Of a stretch of 64,000 nucleotides of DNA, positions 39,906 to 50,264 are shown piece by piece (position 1 is the first letter of the stretch; each line of letters opens with the position of its first letter). The position numbers and the translations under genes are program-made. The stretch is from Hyperoodon ampullatus. Taxonomy: Eukaryota; Chordata; Mammalia; Artiodactyla; Ziphiidae. The stretch lies in the NCBI GenBank assembly GCA_949752795.1, contig OX457056.1, positions 203,733,654-203,797,653 on the forward strand, written 5' to 3'. The notes below the pieces were generated by a model, which did no database searches, was not told where the DNA came from, and was given only the letters and a program-made list of their open reading frames with translations.

Positions 39906-41944
39906 ACGGCAGCTCCCTCAGAGGATCAGTGTACCAGACTGGGCTGCTCTGGGGATTCAGGCCACCTGAGCCCCTCAAACAGCCATCGGGGACTCCTCAG
40001 GAGAAGGAGGTGCCTAATACTTTGCAGCCCTGCTACAAAAGCCCCACTTTGTCCAGGCTCTCCCTCCTCCACTCCTAGGCAGGGTCCTGGATGCGGGGTG
40101 GGAGGCAAAGGGAAGCAGGGAGTCTGATAACAGGCTGACTGCCTTTTGTGTGGGGTCTCCTCTTCAGCCATCCTGGAGTGGCTGGTACCCAGAGACATGG
40201 GGGCTCACTCCTCCTGCTGCTTTAGGGCTATATAGCTGTGCTGGTGACACAAGGCAGAAGGTCCCTAAGCCAGAAGTCTACTTTTGAGCAGCCCTGACCT
40301 TATATGGAAAAGCCGACACGCCCTCCTTTGGAGCAAGCCCCAAAACAAACATCTCTCTCTCTCCTCAGTGGGTGTCTCCAATCTCACCATTAGAGAACCC
40401 TTCCTTTGGGTCTTGAGGTGCTTAGTGCTCCTAGGGCCAGGCCCCTCTGACAATGCAGCTTGGGTGGGGGCGAGGAGGTGGGGCTGGTACTGTGACAAAG
40501 GCTGAAAGCCAAGCGGTGCAGGAAGGAGACCAGGTGTGGGCACCTGGGGTGAAGGGCCCAGGCCTTTATGCTCGTGACAGCCACTGCCAACCAGGCACAA
40601 GGGCAGAGCCTGACACCTCTGAGGGGAGCGAGCTTTGAAGACTCCAGATCCAAGAGGGCCATGAGTCAGGTCTTTGTTGGCATCACAGCCCTGTTCTCAA
40701 GAGAGCACAGCTCTTGCGACTCCTGCAGCAGGAAACTAATCTCACCTCCTCCAGGAGGCCCACTGGGATTTCCTCAGTATCTCTACAGCTACTTGCTGCC
40801 CACAGGCATAGGAATCAGGGGCCCAAGAACTGTTCTGTTCTGTTTTTGACTTCAGGTGACTCACTTTCCCTCAATTTTTCTGTGCCTCAGTTATTCTACC
40901 TATAGAATGGGCACAGACAGCCTTTGATCTGTCTTCCTGTCAGAGCTTAAAATACTGGAGGGGAATAGAGTGGAACAGGAAAAGAAGAACAGGCCCCTCC
41001 CCTCTGGGAGTGTCCTCCAAACACAGCTCAGAGAGGCTCCAACGCGCCCGCACGGGGGCCTTCCCCCACAGCAAACCGAAACCAAAACAGAACACCCCAG
41101 GAACCAATTCAAGCGCCAGCAGGTCACGAGCAAACTGATGATGGATGTCCTGGGCCAGAGTTCATCCCTGGCTCTGCAGGGGTCACACACGCCTGCACCT
41201 CAGACTGACGGACTCGGGCTCTCCTCTCTCCACCTGAGAGACCTCTGCTGCCAAGGGCACTGAGGCCTACTCGGTGAGAACCTTGGAACTGGCAGGCCCC
41301 TGGATAGCCAAGACAAAGCCTCAGTTCGCAATGACAGGGCGGCTGCTGCAGGACCCTCCCTGGCCCCAGGACCTGACTTCATCCCCCTGTCTGGGCCCTC
41401 TTCCCAGGGCCTGGCAGCCTTCAGCTCAGCAGGGGGCAGTCAGCTCACCGCCCAGACACTAGCCAACCTCCACAGGCCTGGCCTTTCCTCAGACAACCCG
41501 CCTGAGGACCCGGGACCCCACAGTGACGTCATGGCCTGCCTTCCCCACCAGCCAGCCAGGTCCTCCCACCCCTGCCTCGTCCCCAGTTTGGAATATGGCC
41601 CCAAGGGGGAAGCTGCTGTAGGATGCCCCTGAGCTGGGAGCAACCTCCCCCGGCCTCAGAGGGCACAGGGACCCTGAACATGGGCTGGACAGTCGTGCCC
41701 ATGCTGCCACCCTGGCCTTGCATTAACACAAGCCAGTTAATTACCCCGAGTGGTGGAGACATTCTTCCACCATCAGGCAAACTGCTGGCCTGCAGCCCAA
41801 ACCAACAGGGGAAACTTCAGCCTCCTCGGCCCTCTCCCCGCCAGATGGAAATAACGTATAGCTGCAGAGGTGGGGGGGGAGGAGGGGAACAAACACCAGC
41901 CAGGCCCCTCGCCCGAGTGGCCGGCCAGCCAGCTGGGCACTCAC

Positions 41945-42076
41945 CGCTCTCGTTCTTCTCGATGACATCCACCACCTCCCCGGCCTGGAGGCTCAGCTCC
42001 GAGTTCTCCTGCTTCTTATAGTTGGACACCACCACGTACTGTTCCAGGATCATGGGCTCGGCGTGGGTGTCGGCAC
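41945..42076 (-). CDS. SH3PXD2A: SH3PXD2A coding exon: linker and N-terminal half of SH3 domain 1
   Basis: This 132-bp exon has acceptor CCCTCGCCAG and donor GTGAGT. It encodes GADTHAEP, then [20 protein letters not shown] and on to [11 protein letters not shown], which is the linker, ALYDY-type strand, RT loop and n-Src region of the first SH3 domain. It enters with GT completing a Gly codon and leaves with one G, so it is phase 1-1. The Met in EPMILEQY (ATG at 42053-42051) is the plausible initiator of the PX-less short TKS5 isoform, although its context (C at -3) is weak. The exon abuts a CpG island on its upstream side. Its reading frame stays open from the acceptor back to an ATG at 42398, so unspliced transcripts from the island could encode an N-terminal extension. 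Confidence 0.97.
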
Positions 42077-42079
42077 CTG

Positions 42080-43030
42080 GCGAGGGCAGAAAGCATGCGG
42101 TGAGCCAGCGGCCAGCCATGGCCCCGCGGCCGGGGCGCCCCCTGTCCATCGGCCTCGGGGGAGGCTGCTCGGTCGCCAGCGCCGCTCGGAGGGGCCGCCC
42201 GCAGCCAGGGCTCGCAGCTCGCCGGGCCCCAAGGACAGGCCATATAGCAGGGCCCCACACCGGCCCGCTGTGCCGCGGGGACCGGGGGACATGGGGAGCC
42301 GGGGGCCAGCGGTGGGGGGCGCGGAGGGAGAGACAGAGACGAGACAGAGGCCGAGGGGACTCAGAGGAAAAAGCCTGCGGCCGCGATGAATCAATCACAG
42401 CCCGGCACGAGGGAGAGGGAGTCGGAGGAGAGGCCTGGGGCGGACGTGGTCTCTCCGGACCCCTCGGCCGCAGGGGTGCGAGGGGAGGGCGGGAGGGCGG
42501 CCCATGGGGGCTGAGGCCGGAGCAGAGGCGAGAGGAAAGGCCAGGCGAGGAGGAGGGCTCGGGCCTCTCCCCAACCCCTGTAAACCCAGAGAAAGAGAGT
42601 CAGCAGTCCTCCCCTCGGGCGGGAGAGGGAGAGAGCGGGAGAGGACGGCTCCACGGCAGGCTGGGCCCAGGCGAGAAGTCAAGAGGGTTTGAGGCCGCCA
42701 ATCACTGGGGTTTACTCGCAGCCCTTAAATAGAAACACATGAGACCCATCGAATGAGGAGCCGGGGGTGGAGGCAGGAGAGGGGGAGGAGGGCCGAGACT
42801 GTTTACTTGAAACCCAAGAAGAAAGTCCCAGCGCCGGCGCTGGAGAGCCCAGCCCGCCCCCCGCCAACTTTTCCTCAAGTTCGGCTCCACTGCTGCCCCT
42901 CGGGCTCACCAAGGCGCGGCCACTGAGCCCACGGGCCTGGTCCCCCGGGGACCAGCCTCAGGCCCGTGCCCCCAGGCCCGCTTCCCGACGGGGCATCGTC
43001 CGGCCTGGCTGCCGCCCTCCGGCCACATGG
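42080..43030 (-). promoter_or_regulatory. SH3PXD2A: CpG island next to SH3-1 exon; candidate promoter of short TKS5
   Basis: About 950 bp of GC-rich DNA with dense CpG, heaviest at 42110-42560, stands out from the CpG-poor intron on both sides. It lies directly upstream, in transcript direction, of the exon carrying the Met of [11 protein letters not shown]5 is known to have PX-less isoforms made from an internal promoter, so position and composition together make this the best candidate for that promoter. Features inside include CTATTTAAGG on the minus strand (42732-42723) and a CCATATAG element near 42239. No transcript evidence is available from sequence alone, and the island could also drive an antisense plus-strand RNA. 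Confidence 0.75.
42723..42732 (-). promoter_or_regulatory. TATA/CArG-like element in the CpG island
   Basis: The minus strand reads CTATTTAAGG. It is one mismatch from a CArG box and contains a TATA-like TATTTAAG. If used as a TATA element it would place a start near 42700, leaving a 5' leader of roughly 650 bases before the SH3-1 Met at 42053. Serum-response or muscle-type regulation would suit an actin-remodelling scaffold, but this is inference from one short motif. Confidence 0.35.
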
Positions 43031-43404
43031 AGACCGACTCAGCCTCCCTCTGCCTTTAAGCTCTGCTGGGGCTTGTGGTCAGGCTCCCGGAAGCCACCAG
43101 CTGCCCTCTCCTGGCAGTTTCAGGAGCTTGAGGGGTCAAAAGGTGGGGCTAAGCGGGAAGAGGGCAGGGAGCGAGCAGCTTCTCTGTCCTGTTTAGCCAC
43201 TAGACCAGTGCAACGTTTATTAAGCAAACGCCAGGCTGGAAGGTAGACAGATTGGGAGCCCATCTCGGCTTACTGGCTGTGCGGCATTGAATGTGCTGCT
43301 GAAAGCTCTCTGCACCTCACTATTACCATCACTAGGGTGCAGTGGGGACTGAGCACCTAAGATAACACATGGCCGGCTAGGAGCTGAAAGGATCCATGAA
43401 CCAG

Positions 43405-43545
43405 AGACCCACTGGTCACCTCCTACAGGAAGCCTTCCCAGACGCCCCTCTCCATCTCCCCGGCAAGAGGAATTCCTAGCATACTTCTTAAACTCTGTGT
43501 CTATCACCCTATACATCTACCAGTCTCCTCCTGAAAGGCTGGGGG
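43405..43545. mobile_element. L2-like fragment
   Basis: Contains GGTCACCTCCTACAGGAAGC, CTTCCCAGACGCCCCTCTCC and TTAAACTCTGTGTCTATCAC. Confidence 0.55.
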
Positions 43546-43619
43546 CTCCTTCACGCCACCAGCCCGGCTATAGAAATGGCTGAGAGGGCCCCCAGGCTCC
43601 ACACGGCCCCCTTGGTGCG

Positions 43620-43800
43620 TCAGCCTGCAGCTACCTTCCCCACATGCCTGAGTCCCATTTTATCCCCACAACAACCTTGTTACCTTCCCACTTCACAAAA
43701 GACACCTCAGAGACCCAGAGAAGACAAGAGGCTTGCCCCAGCTCACACAGTTGCTATGGAGAGAACCAAATTCACTGAGTGTTTTAGGTTCAAGCCCATC
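43620..43800. mobile_element. MIR SINE relic
   Basis: Contains TTTTATCCCCACAACAACCT, CTTGCCCCAGCTCACACAGT and a MIR-type middle. Confidence 0.7.
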
Positions 43801-43864
43801 CCTCTTTCCATGACAGAACTGCCTCTGCTTTCTGTTTCCAGACATCCCATTCTCCTAGCACGAT

Positions 43865-44000
43865 GATCCTCAACTTGGTCCCACAAGATGTGGGGAGCTT
43901 CTAAAGTACCCTGATGCCTGAGCCCCACGCCCAGAGATGCAGACTGAATTGGTCTCAGGTATTTTTTAGACACACCCTCCTCTCCCATGGTTCTCATACA
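43865..44000. mobile_element. MER5-like hAT fragment
   Basis: The order GGGGAGCTTCTAAAGT, CTGAGCCCCACGCCCAGAGA and CAGACTGAATTGGTCTC follows the MER5A consensus as I recall it. Termini are worn. Confidence 0.6.
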
Positions 44001-44579
44001 CAGCCAGGGTGTGAAACGCTGCTTAGATCTTTGGGTCTTTCTGTGCGGGAGGCTCCATCCAACCTAGGGTGGGGGCGATGGAGGGGAAAGAAACCCACTG
44101 CCCCTGGCAATTTTCTCCCATGTGGTGTGGACCCTGCAGCCCCAGCTCAGTCCTTTGGGGACCCAGGAGGGACCCTGTCCCAGCTGAGGCCTGCCACATG
44201 GATGTGCACAGGCACTGCCCCAGGCAGCCCATCCGAAGCCAAGATTGTATTTCAGGCCAAAATGCGACCCACAGCTAGGCAGCAGGGCGGGCCCGGCTCT
44301 ACACTCAGATTGGGCCAGCTTCCGTGCCTACCCCTGCTAGCTGCACAGAGGCAGCGCTGGGCACGGAGCTGACAGAGCCTACCTCCCACTGTGTCCCCGG
44401 GGGGCTGGCAGTGAGTGCACCCAGCACAAAAAGGGCCACCCCTGCCCTTGTGGGACCCAGGGGCTCCTTTTCCAGTTTGTGGGAAAGGAAAACTCGGGAT
44501 ACAAACAGAAGACAGGAGTTCTCCAGCTGGTTAGAGAGCTTCCAAATCCTGAGAGCCCAGATGATGCTGACAATTAATA

Positions 44580-44780
44580 GCAAGCTTTCATTAGGGCTCA
44601 CTCGGGACAGCACTACCTAATGCAGACCATATCTGATCCTCAGAACAACCCTGGTGTAGGCCCTTGTTATAGCCCCATGTCACACACAGGCAGACGAAGT
44701 AAGGCTCATGAGGCAATTTTCCTAAGGTCACACAGCTGGGATCGAACCCGTGTCCTGCTGACACCACTGCTTGTGTCCTG
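44580..44780. mobile_element. MIR SINE relic
   Basis: Contains CTGATCCTCAGAACAACCCT, CCTAAGGTCACACAGCTGGG and ATCGAACCCGTGTCC in order. Confidence 0.75.
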
Positions 44781-46139
44781 ACTTGTGCCCTGTCTGTGGC
44801 CTATAGAGAGCCACTGATCCCGAGGAGGGGCCCTGCCTCATCCTACCCACCCCACATCTGGCAAATAGTTGCTGCTTAATAAAGACTGGAGTGTGGGTTT
44901 CTTCTCGACTCTTGTAGCATCTGTTGACCAGACCACAGTGGCCACTCGGGGTAGGCACTCTGTAACTGTTGGTGAAATGAATGAATGAATGGACAGATAG
45001 ATGAACAGTGATTTAACGGCTTGCTCTGAGCCAACATGGATAAACCAGGCAGAGCCTCACCTTCGAAATCTGGGAAAACTAGAGAACTAAATTCTGGAAG
45101 GGAGAAAAAGGGGAGCTGGGGAAACAGAGGCAGGGAGAAACAAGGAGTGGTGGGTTTGTGGCCAAAAGCTGCTCGAGAGGATAAGCGGGGTGCTGGGGAA
45201 TGGAGAGACATCAGGTCATTTTAATCCAAGCCAAGGAAACCTGAGGCAAGATTTCAAAGGGGAAAAACCCACATACTGCTCCCACCTCCACGCCACCCCT
45301 TGGAAATTGGCCTGAGCTTTCTGAAGTCTGACACTCTGGGACACAGGTAGAAAAGTTAAGAAAATGTTCTCCAGGCATTCCAGAGCACAGAAGACAGGCA
45401 GTAGCACACAGCCTAGGGGACAGACAGATGGACACACAGACAGACACTCTGTCTTCCTCACTGCCCTCCCCTCCCCGAGCACAAGCTCACGCTCTCTGGC
45501 ATCTACCTCTTAGGGTGTTGCCTGCCCAGGGCTGTTCGGACGGGCGTGAGCTGGGAGCAGGTATCCAGATGAGAAACCACTCGGCAGGCAGGCCGGTGGG
45601 TGATGTCATCCCACAGAGGCTGCTCTGGATCCCCTCCCAGCCAAGGCCTGGAAAATTGGGGGCTGAAGGAGTCAGCCCGAGGGAGGGGGAGATGCAGTGG
45701 AGCGAGCCTCCTGTCTTCAGATAGGAAGCATTTGGCAGTGGCATGGAGAAGGGGAGTACTCCCTGTAGAGAGAAGAGTCCCTCCCAGATTGGAAGGGGAC
45801 TTTTTGTCAGGGTCTCACCCATCTCATCTTTGTGCCTTTCTCAGAGCCCCTGGCTGGATCTCCTGGGGCTCTGGTAGTGCCCCAGAGCCCTGCCCCACGC
45901 TTGCCTCACACCTGCATTCCTCTAGCTACCAACTGGATGGACCCCTGGCTCCTGCCTGATCTGGCTGCCAACTTAGGCTTCTAAATGTGGCTTTTGCTAA
46001 GTCAATCCACTGCTCCAGCACCTTCACTGGGTCCCTGCTGCCTAAAGAAGAAAGGCCAAATTCAAGCTCAGTCTTTCCTGACAACCTGAGCTCCCCAAGT
46101 TCCCTGACACACAACTCCTCTGATCCAGGCAACATTCAT

Positions 46140-46460
46140 TTATCCAACACACATATAGCAAGCACCCACTGTGTGCCAGTCACACTCTTCTATGCTGGTT
46201 CTTATGCCCAAGCCTCTGCTTTAGCTGTTCTCCCTGCTTGGAATGCCTTCCCCTTTACCAACCCCAATTCTACCCAACCATCTCTGCCCCTCCAGGAACC
46301 ATCCAATCACTCAGCTACAGTGCTTGCTCCTGTCATGCACTGGATTTTCTTGTGGAGCACTGCTCCCCAACCAGATCATGTGCTTTAGACAAGAGTCTCC
46401 CTGATGAGGGTAGACAGACGCCTCAAGACTGGTGCCATAGGACATGGCACTAGACACAAT
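46140..46460. mobile_element. L2-like element
   Basis: Contains CCCAAGCCTCTGCTTTAGCT, GTTCTCCCTGCTTGGAATGC and CTTCCCCTTTACCAACCCC, a characteristic L2 segment. Confidence 0.7.
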
Positions 46461-46489
46461 AATTGCCTGAGAGTCGTGATGCAAAAGCA

Positions 46490-46690
46490 CCAAACTGGAG
46501 TCTGAGGGTCTGAAGTCCAGTCCTGCCTTGTCCTTATTAGCTCTGTGACCCTGCAGAGGACACTTAATCTCTCTGAGCTTTAGCTTCCTCATCCATAAAC
46601 AGGAACAATAACAGTACCTACTTTGTGGGATTGTTCTGAGCATGGTATAAGGTGATGGGGTTAATGCCCTATGTAAACTGTAGACTGTTT
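46490..46690. mobile_element. MIR SINE relic
   Basis: Starts AACTGGAGTCTGAGGGTCTG and contains AATCTCTCTGAGCTTTAGC and CTCATCCATAAACAGG. Confidence 0.75.
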
Positions 46691-46771
46691 ATAAAGCAAA
46701 CAGGAAATGGGAGATTTGGGGAGGAGGGGAAGGGCTTAGGTTCCTCTGAAGCCTCAAAACCAGCATGCAGG

Positions 46772-47231
46772 GGCTTCCCTGGTGGCGCAGTGGTTAAGAA
46801 TCTGCCTGCCAGTGCAGGGAACACGGGTTCGAGCCCTGGTCCGGGAAGATCCCACATGCCACGGAGCAACTAAGCCCGTGTGCCACAATTACTGAGCCTG
46901 CGCTCTAGAGCCCGCGAGAGGCTGAGGCTGCGTGCTACAACTACGGAAGCCGTGCTATTGAGGCTGCGTGCTACAACTACGGAAGCCGTGCTATTGAGGC
47001 TGCGTGCTACAACTACGGAAGCCGTGCTACTGAGGCTGCGTGCTACAACCACGGAAGCCCGCGCGCCTAGAGCCTGCGCTCCACGACAAGAGAAGCCAAC
47101 GCGATGAGAAGCCCGTACACCTCAACAAACAGTAGCCCCCACTTGCCGCAACTAGAGAAAGCCCGCGTGCAGCAATGAAGACCCAATGCAGCCAAAATAA
47201 ATACATAAATTTATAAAAAAACAAAAAACCC
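46772..47231 (+). mobile_element. CHR SINE with internal minisatellite expansion
   Basis: SINE head and tail are typical, with target-site duplications CCAGCATGCAGG (46760-46771) and CCAGCACGCAGG (47232-47243). The centre is enlarged by the 36-bp tandem repeat at 46924-47061. Confidence 0.95.
46924..47061. repeat. 36-bp tandem repeat inside a CHR SINE, about 3.8 copies
   Basis: The unit begins GAGGCTGCGTGCTACAACTA. Copies start at 46924, 46960, 46996 and 47032 (the last is partial and diverged). It expands the middle of the SINE that spans 46772-47231, which makes that copy about 130 bp longer than its relatives. Because 36 is a multiple of three it creates 12-residue repeat open frames on both strands, which are not genes. 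Confidence 0.96.
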
Positions 47232-48559
47232 CCAGCACGCAGGTCAGGGCAAGGACCACAGTTGCCAGGAGAAGCGGCCATGGCTGCGTTCCTTCTCATG
47301 CCTTCCTCAGACCCCACCTCCCGGTAGGCAGCCAGAATTTGCCAGCTGGAGAGCCATATCAGAACCCCCAGGGCCCACTTATGGATGGATGCCAGCCCAA
47401 GCAGCCTGAGGCCCCTTATCTACAAGGATCCCCAGCATCAGCCTCTTACCTCTGAGTTTCCAGTCTCACTGAACTTGCCAACATTCCAGATGGGGAAACC
47501 AAGGCCGGTCCAGAGAGACGTGGCGACTCGCCCAGGACTCCGGCCCTGGTCTGGCGGTTTCGCCCAGCCCACATGGCCTCCCCTCAGGCTCTCTCTCCAA
47601 ACAGCTGGGCTCATCCTGAGAAGCCAAGCCCTACGGTGGCTCCCATCCCAGGCTCCCCACGCTCTCCATGACCCCCCAAACCCTGGGTGTCCCACCAAGG
47701 TCCCTTCAGTCTCTCACAACTGATTCCTCCCAGGCCAGCCTCAGCCTGCCGGCCTCTCCATAGGCCCTCGGGCAGCCAGGCTATACGTTTGGTGAATAAA
47801 ATGTATTGTTGTGGGCCAAGTGGGCTCTGGCTCACTGTCTCGGGAGAGGGAAAAAAGGGACGGGAGCCCAATGATTAGCTCAGGCCGAGGCCCTCGTCAC
47901 AGGCAACACGAGAAGGATGACTGCGAGGGGCTTGGGACAGGCAAGAGGTCCTCTGCCTGCTGCCTTCTCCTCTGCCCGCCCGCCCAGGCTGTTCACCTCC
48001 TGTTTCCTGCCTACGGCTGTGAGGGGAGGGGCTGGTCCAAACCCCTCCCCTCAACCTCTGACCTTTCCGTTTTGTCCCCCAACCCCGACCCTCACCTCTG
48101 CTCTCAGGTTTGGGCTGGGGAAGGAGGGCCAGGTGGCACTCGCAAAAATGGAGGGGCTTCTAGAAGTCCCTTCTGGAAATCCCTTCCCTCTACCTGACAC
48201 CATCTCCATCTAACAGCTGAGAACACTGCTATCCAGGTTTTTCTACCATTGTCCAGTAAAACCAAGGCTAAAGGTAAGCCTCTGACCTCTGTCCCAGCTC
48301 TGCCCAGACACAGAGCACAAGCCCACGTCCCTGAGGGCTATGGGTGCCCAGGAAGCCCAAGGTCCAGGAGCCCCGAGACCAGAGGCAGGTCCCAGCTCTG
48401 GATCCCTGGGGCATGGGGGCTGTGACTTCATCACAGTTACAAGACTCCCCACCCCCCTACCCACCACTGCCTCAGCTGGGGTGTTGGAGACTTCAGCTGT
48501 CTGCCTCGGGTTAACAGCCTGAAGGGAGACTAATCGTCTTCAGCTGGCCCATCTCACAG

Positions 48560-48760
48560 GGGTGGAAGGTGATGGGAGCCTCACCACCACCTGAGCACTT
48601 TCTGTGCACCAGACTCCCAGTGAGATGCTACCGCATCCGCTTAGGGAGGCTAGAGAGGTTACGTAACCCGAGACCAGGACGTGGCAGAGCCGGGATTTAA
48701 ACCCACACATTCCGGGCCCAGGGTGCATTTGCTGACACACTGTGCTATGTGGTCATCACT
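48560..48760. mobile_element. MIR SINE relic
   Basis: Contains TGAGCACTTTCTGTGCACCA, AGGCTAGAGAGGTTACGTAA and GAGCCGGGATTTAAACCCAC. Confidence 0.7.
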
Positions 48761-48948
48761 CATCAAAGGGCTCCAAGGCTGGATCTGGGACCTAAAAAGG
48801 GTTGAAAGGAAGGCAGAGGGGACGGCCGAGAAGACGCCAACATGCTGACAAAGAGCTGCTACACATCACAGGGCACTGGCTCCGTGGGCCTGCATGCCAG
48901 GGACACACATGTTCACACACATGCACTCACATGCACACCAGGCAGTAC

Positions 48949-48993
48949 CTGTCACGTTCTTCTTAGGAGACTCAGCCCAGCTGGAGAGCCACA
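48949..48993 (-). CDS. SH3PXD2A: SH3PXD2A microexon: 15-codon linker between PX and SH3-1
   Basis: This exon is too short to stand out as an open frame. On the minus strand it reads (V)WLSSWAESPKKNVT, matching the conserved linker between the PX domain and SH3-1 of TKS5; I recall KKDVT rather than KKNVT in other mammals. The acceptor is CTCGGAAG, a poor site with purines right before the AG, and the donor is GTACTG, also weak. The exon enters with TG to complete Val and leaves with one G, which joins GT of the 42076 exon to make Gly. It is 45 bp long and phase 1-1, so skipping removes 15 residues without a frameshift. FISH/TKS5 is reported to be alternatively spliced in this linker, which fits the weak sites. 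The preceding exon, ending in the PX-proximal region, was not found in the window and must lie to the right. Confidence 0.88.
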
Positions 48994-49125
48994 CTTCCGA
49001 GTCCCCCGAGAGCAAGCAGCAGCAGGAGAGAAGAGAATCAGAGGAGAAGAGAGAACCGTTAGGCAGGCAGGAGGTCCACGGGGCCGAGTGGTTGCAGGCG
49101 CGGAGTCAGGCCGCTGGGGCGGAAG

Positions 49126-49228
49126 GCGGGGGAGGGGAGGGGAAGGGAGGGGAAGGGAGGGGAGGAGGAGGGAGGGGAGGAGGAGGGAGGGGAGGGGAGG
49201 GAGGGGAGGGAGGGGAGGGGAGGAGAGA
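49126..49228. repeat. G-rich purine tract (GGGGAGGGA-type), C-rich on the transcript strand
   Basis: About 100 bp of almost pure purine on the plus strand is built from GGGGA, GGGA and GGA units with many G-runs of three or four. The SH3PXD2A pre-mRNA carries the complementary CCCCTCC-type strand, 130-235 bases upstream of the microexon acceptor. Confidence 0.95.
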
Positions 49229-50264
49229 CGAGTGATTTCCTGGCCCTGGAAGTGCTGCTGGGCGTGGGCCTGAGTGATTACAGAGGAGCTGGGACACTGC
49301 TGGCCAGGACGGGGATAATGAGGTGTCTGCAAAACACAGGAATCCTCTGGAGCACAGAGAATCCTACACGATCCGGGCCTGGAACAGGGCCCGTGGGTTA
49401 TCGCTGCCCTGGAGAAGGCAGCCTGGACCTTCCTCTCTGGCCATGTGGGTGGCTGGCCCTGATCCTCACCAGGCCAGCACGCTCAGCAGCCTGGGCCTGG
49501 AACCTTAAACGTCAGGTTGGGGAGCCCAAGGCCAGTCTCCAGCCACCACACCTCTGGGCCTCAATGTCTTGTCCAGCCCTTACCCCAGCCCTAAGCATTG
49601 AGGAAGAGAGACAGGGCCTGGCAAAATGGAAGGAAGCCTCATTTAAAAAAGTCTCACACCCCAACTCCAACCCAGAAGAACGGGGACCTTTAGTGACCAG
49701 AAGAAACGAGGGCTCTCGTCCAGGCTCAGACAGCCATGTGTGATCTGGGCCTCAGGTTCCTCATCTGTGAAATGAGGTTAAAAGTTGTCTTCCTGCCGAG
49801 AGGGAGGAACAATGTCAAAGCACCTAAAACAACTTAAGATCATGAGATGTGATACAGTAACATCACGAGGCAAAAAGCTCTTAGCCTAATCAATGGTGTG
49901 GACATTTCTAGAATATCAGAGGGTCAACACGTAATGCTGACAGTTTACCTACAGTGAACAGTGGCTCATTTACACCCAGGTCCTTGAGCTGGGTACACAC
50001 CTTTTGCCCCATTTTACAGGGGTGGAATCTGAGCTTAGACAGGGGAGGAACTGGCCCAAGTTCCCATGAGGCCAGAGTAGCAGAGCCAGAAATGGAACCA
50101 GGTCTGGGACACCCCAACTGGTGCTTCCCCTGCTGAACTGCTCACTGCCTCCAAAGGAGAACAGCGTTGGCTACAGTGGCTACAGTGAGAAGGAAACGTG
50201 GAGATGCAAGTCTGAGAGGCAAACCCTTGGGCTGCTTGCCTGGTGTTGGCCAGGAGAGCGGCCT

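Larger units (their letters stand above)
42077..48948 (-). other. SH3PXD2A: SH3PXD2A intron between the microexon and SH3-1 exon
   Basis: About 6.9 kb. The low-coordinate end is the CpG island. The remainder carries MIR relics (43620-43800, 44580-44780, 46490-46690 and 48560-48750), L2-like pieces (43405-43545, 46140-46460), a MER5-like fragment (43865-44000) and one CHR SINE with an internal 36-bp repeat (46772-47231). Confidence 0.85.

Noticed and set aside
42022..42732. 236-codon Arg/Gly-rich open frame on the plus strand
   Set aside because: It is the antisense of the CpG island and of the SH3-1 exon. Stop codons are rare in such GC-rich DNA.
46870..47107. Open frames with 12-residue tandem repeats on both strands
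   Set aside because: Produced by the 36-bp repeat inside a SINE (36 is divisible by three). Not a repeat protein gene.
48952..49332. 126-codon minus-strand open frame rich in Pro and Leu
   Set aside because: Reads the C-rich tract and crosses the microexon in the wrong frame; the true frame is WLSSWAESPKK.
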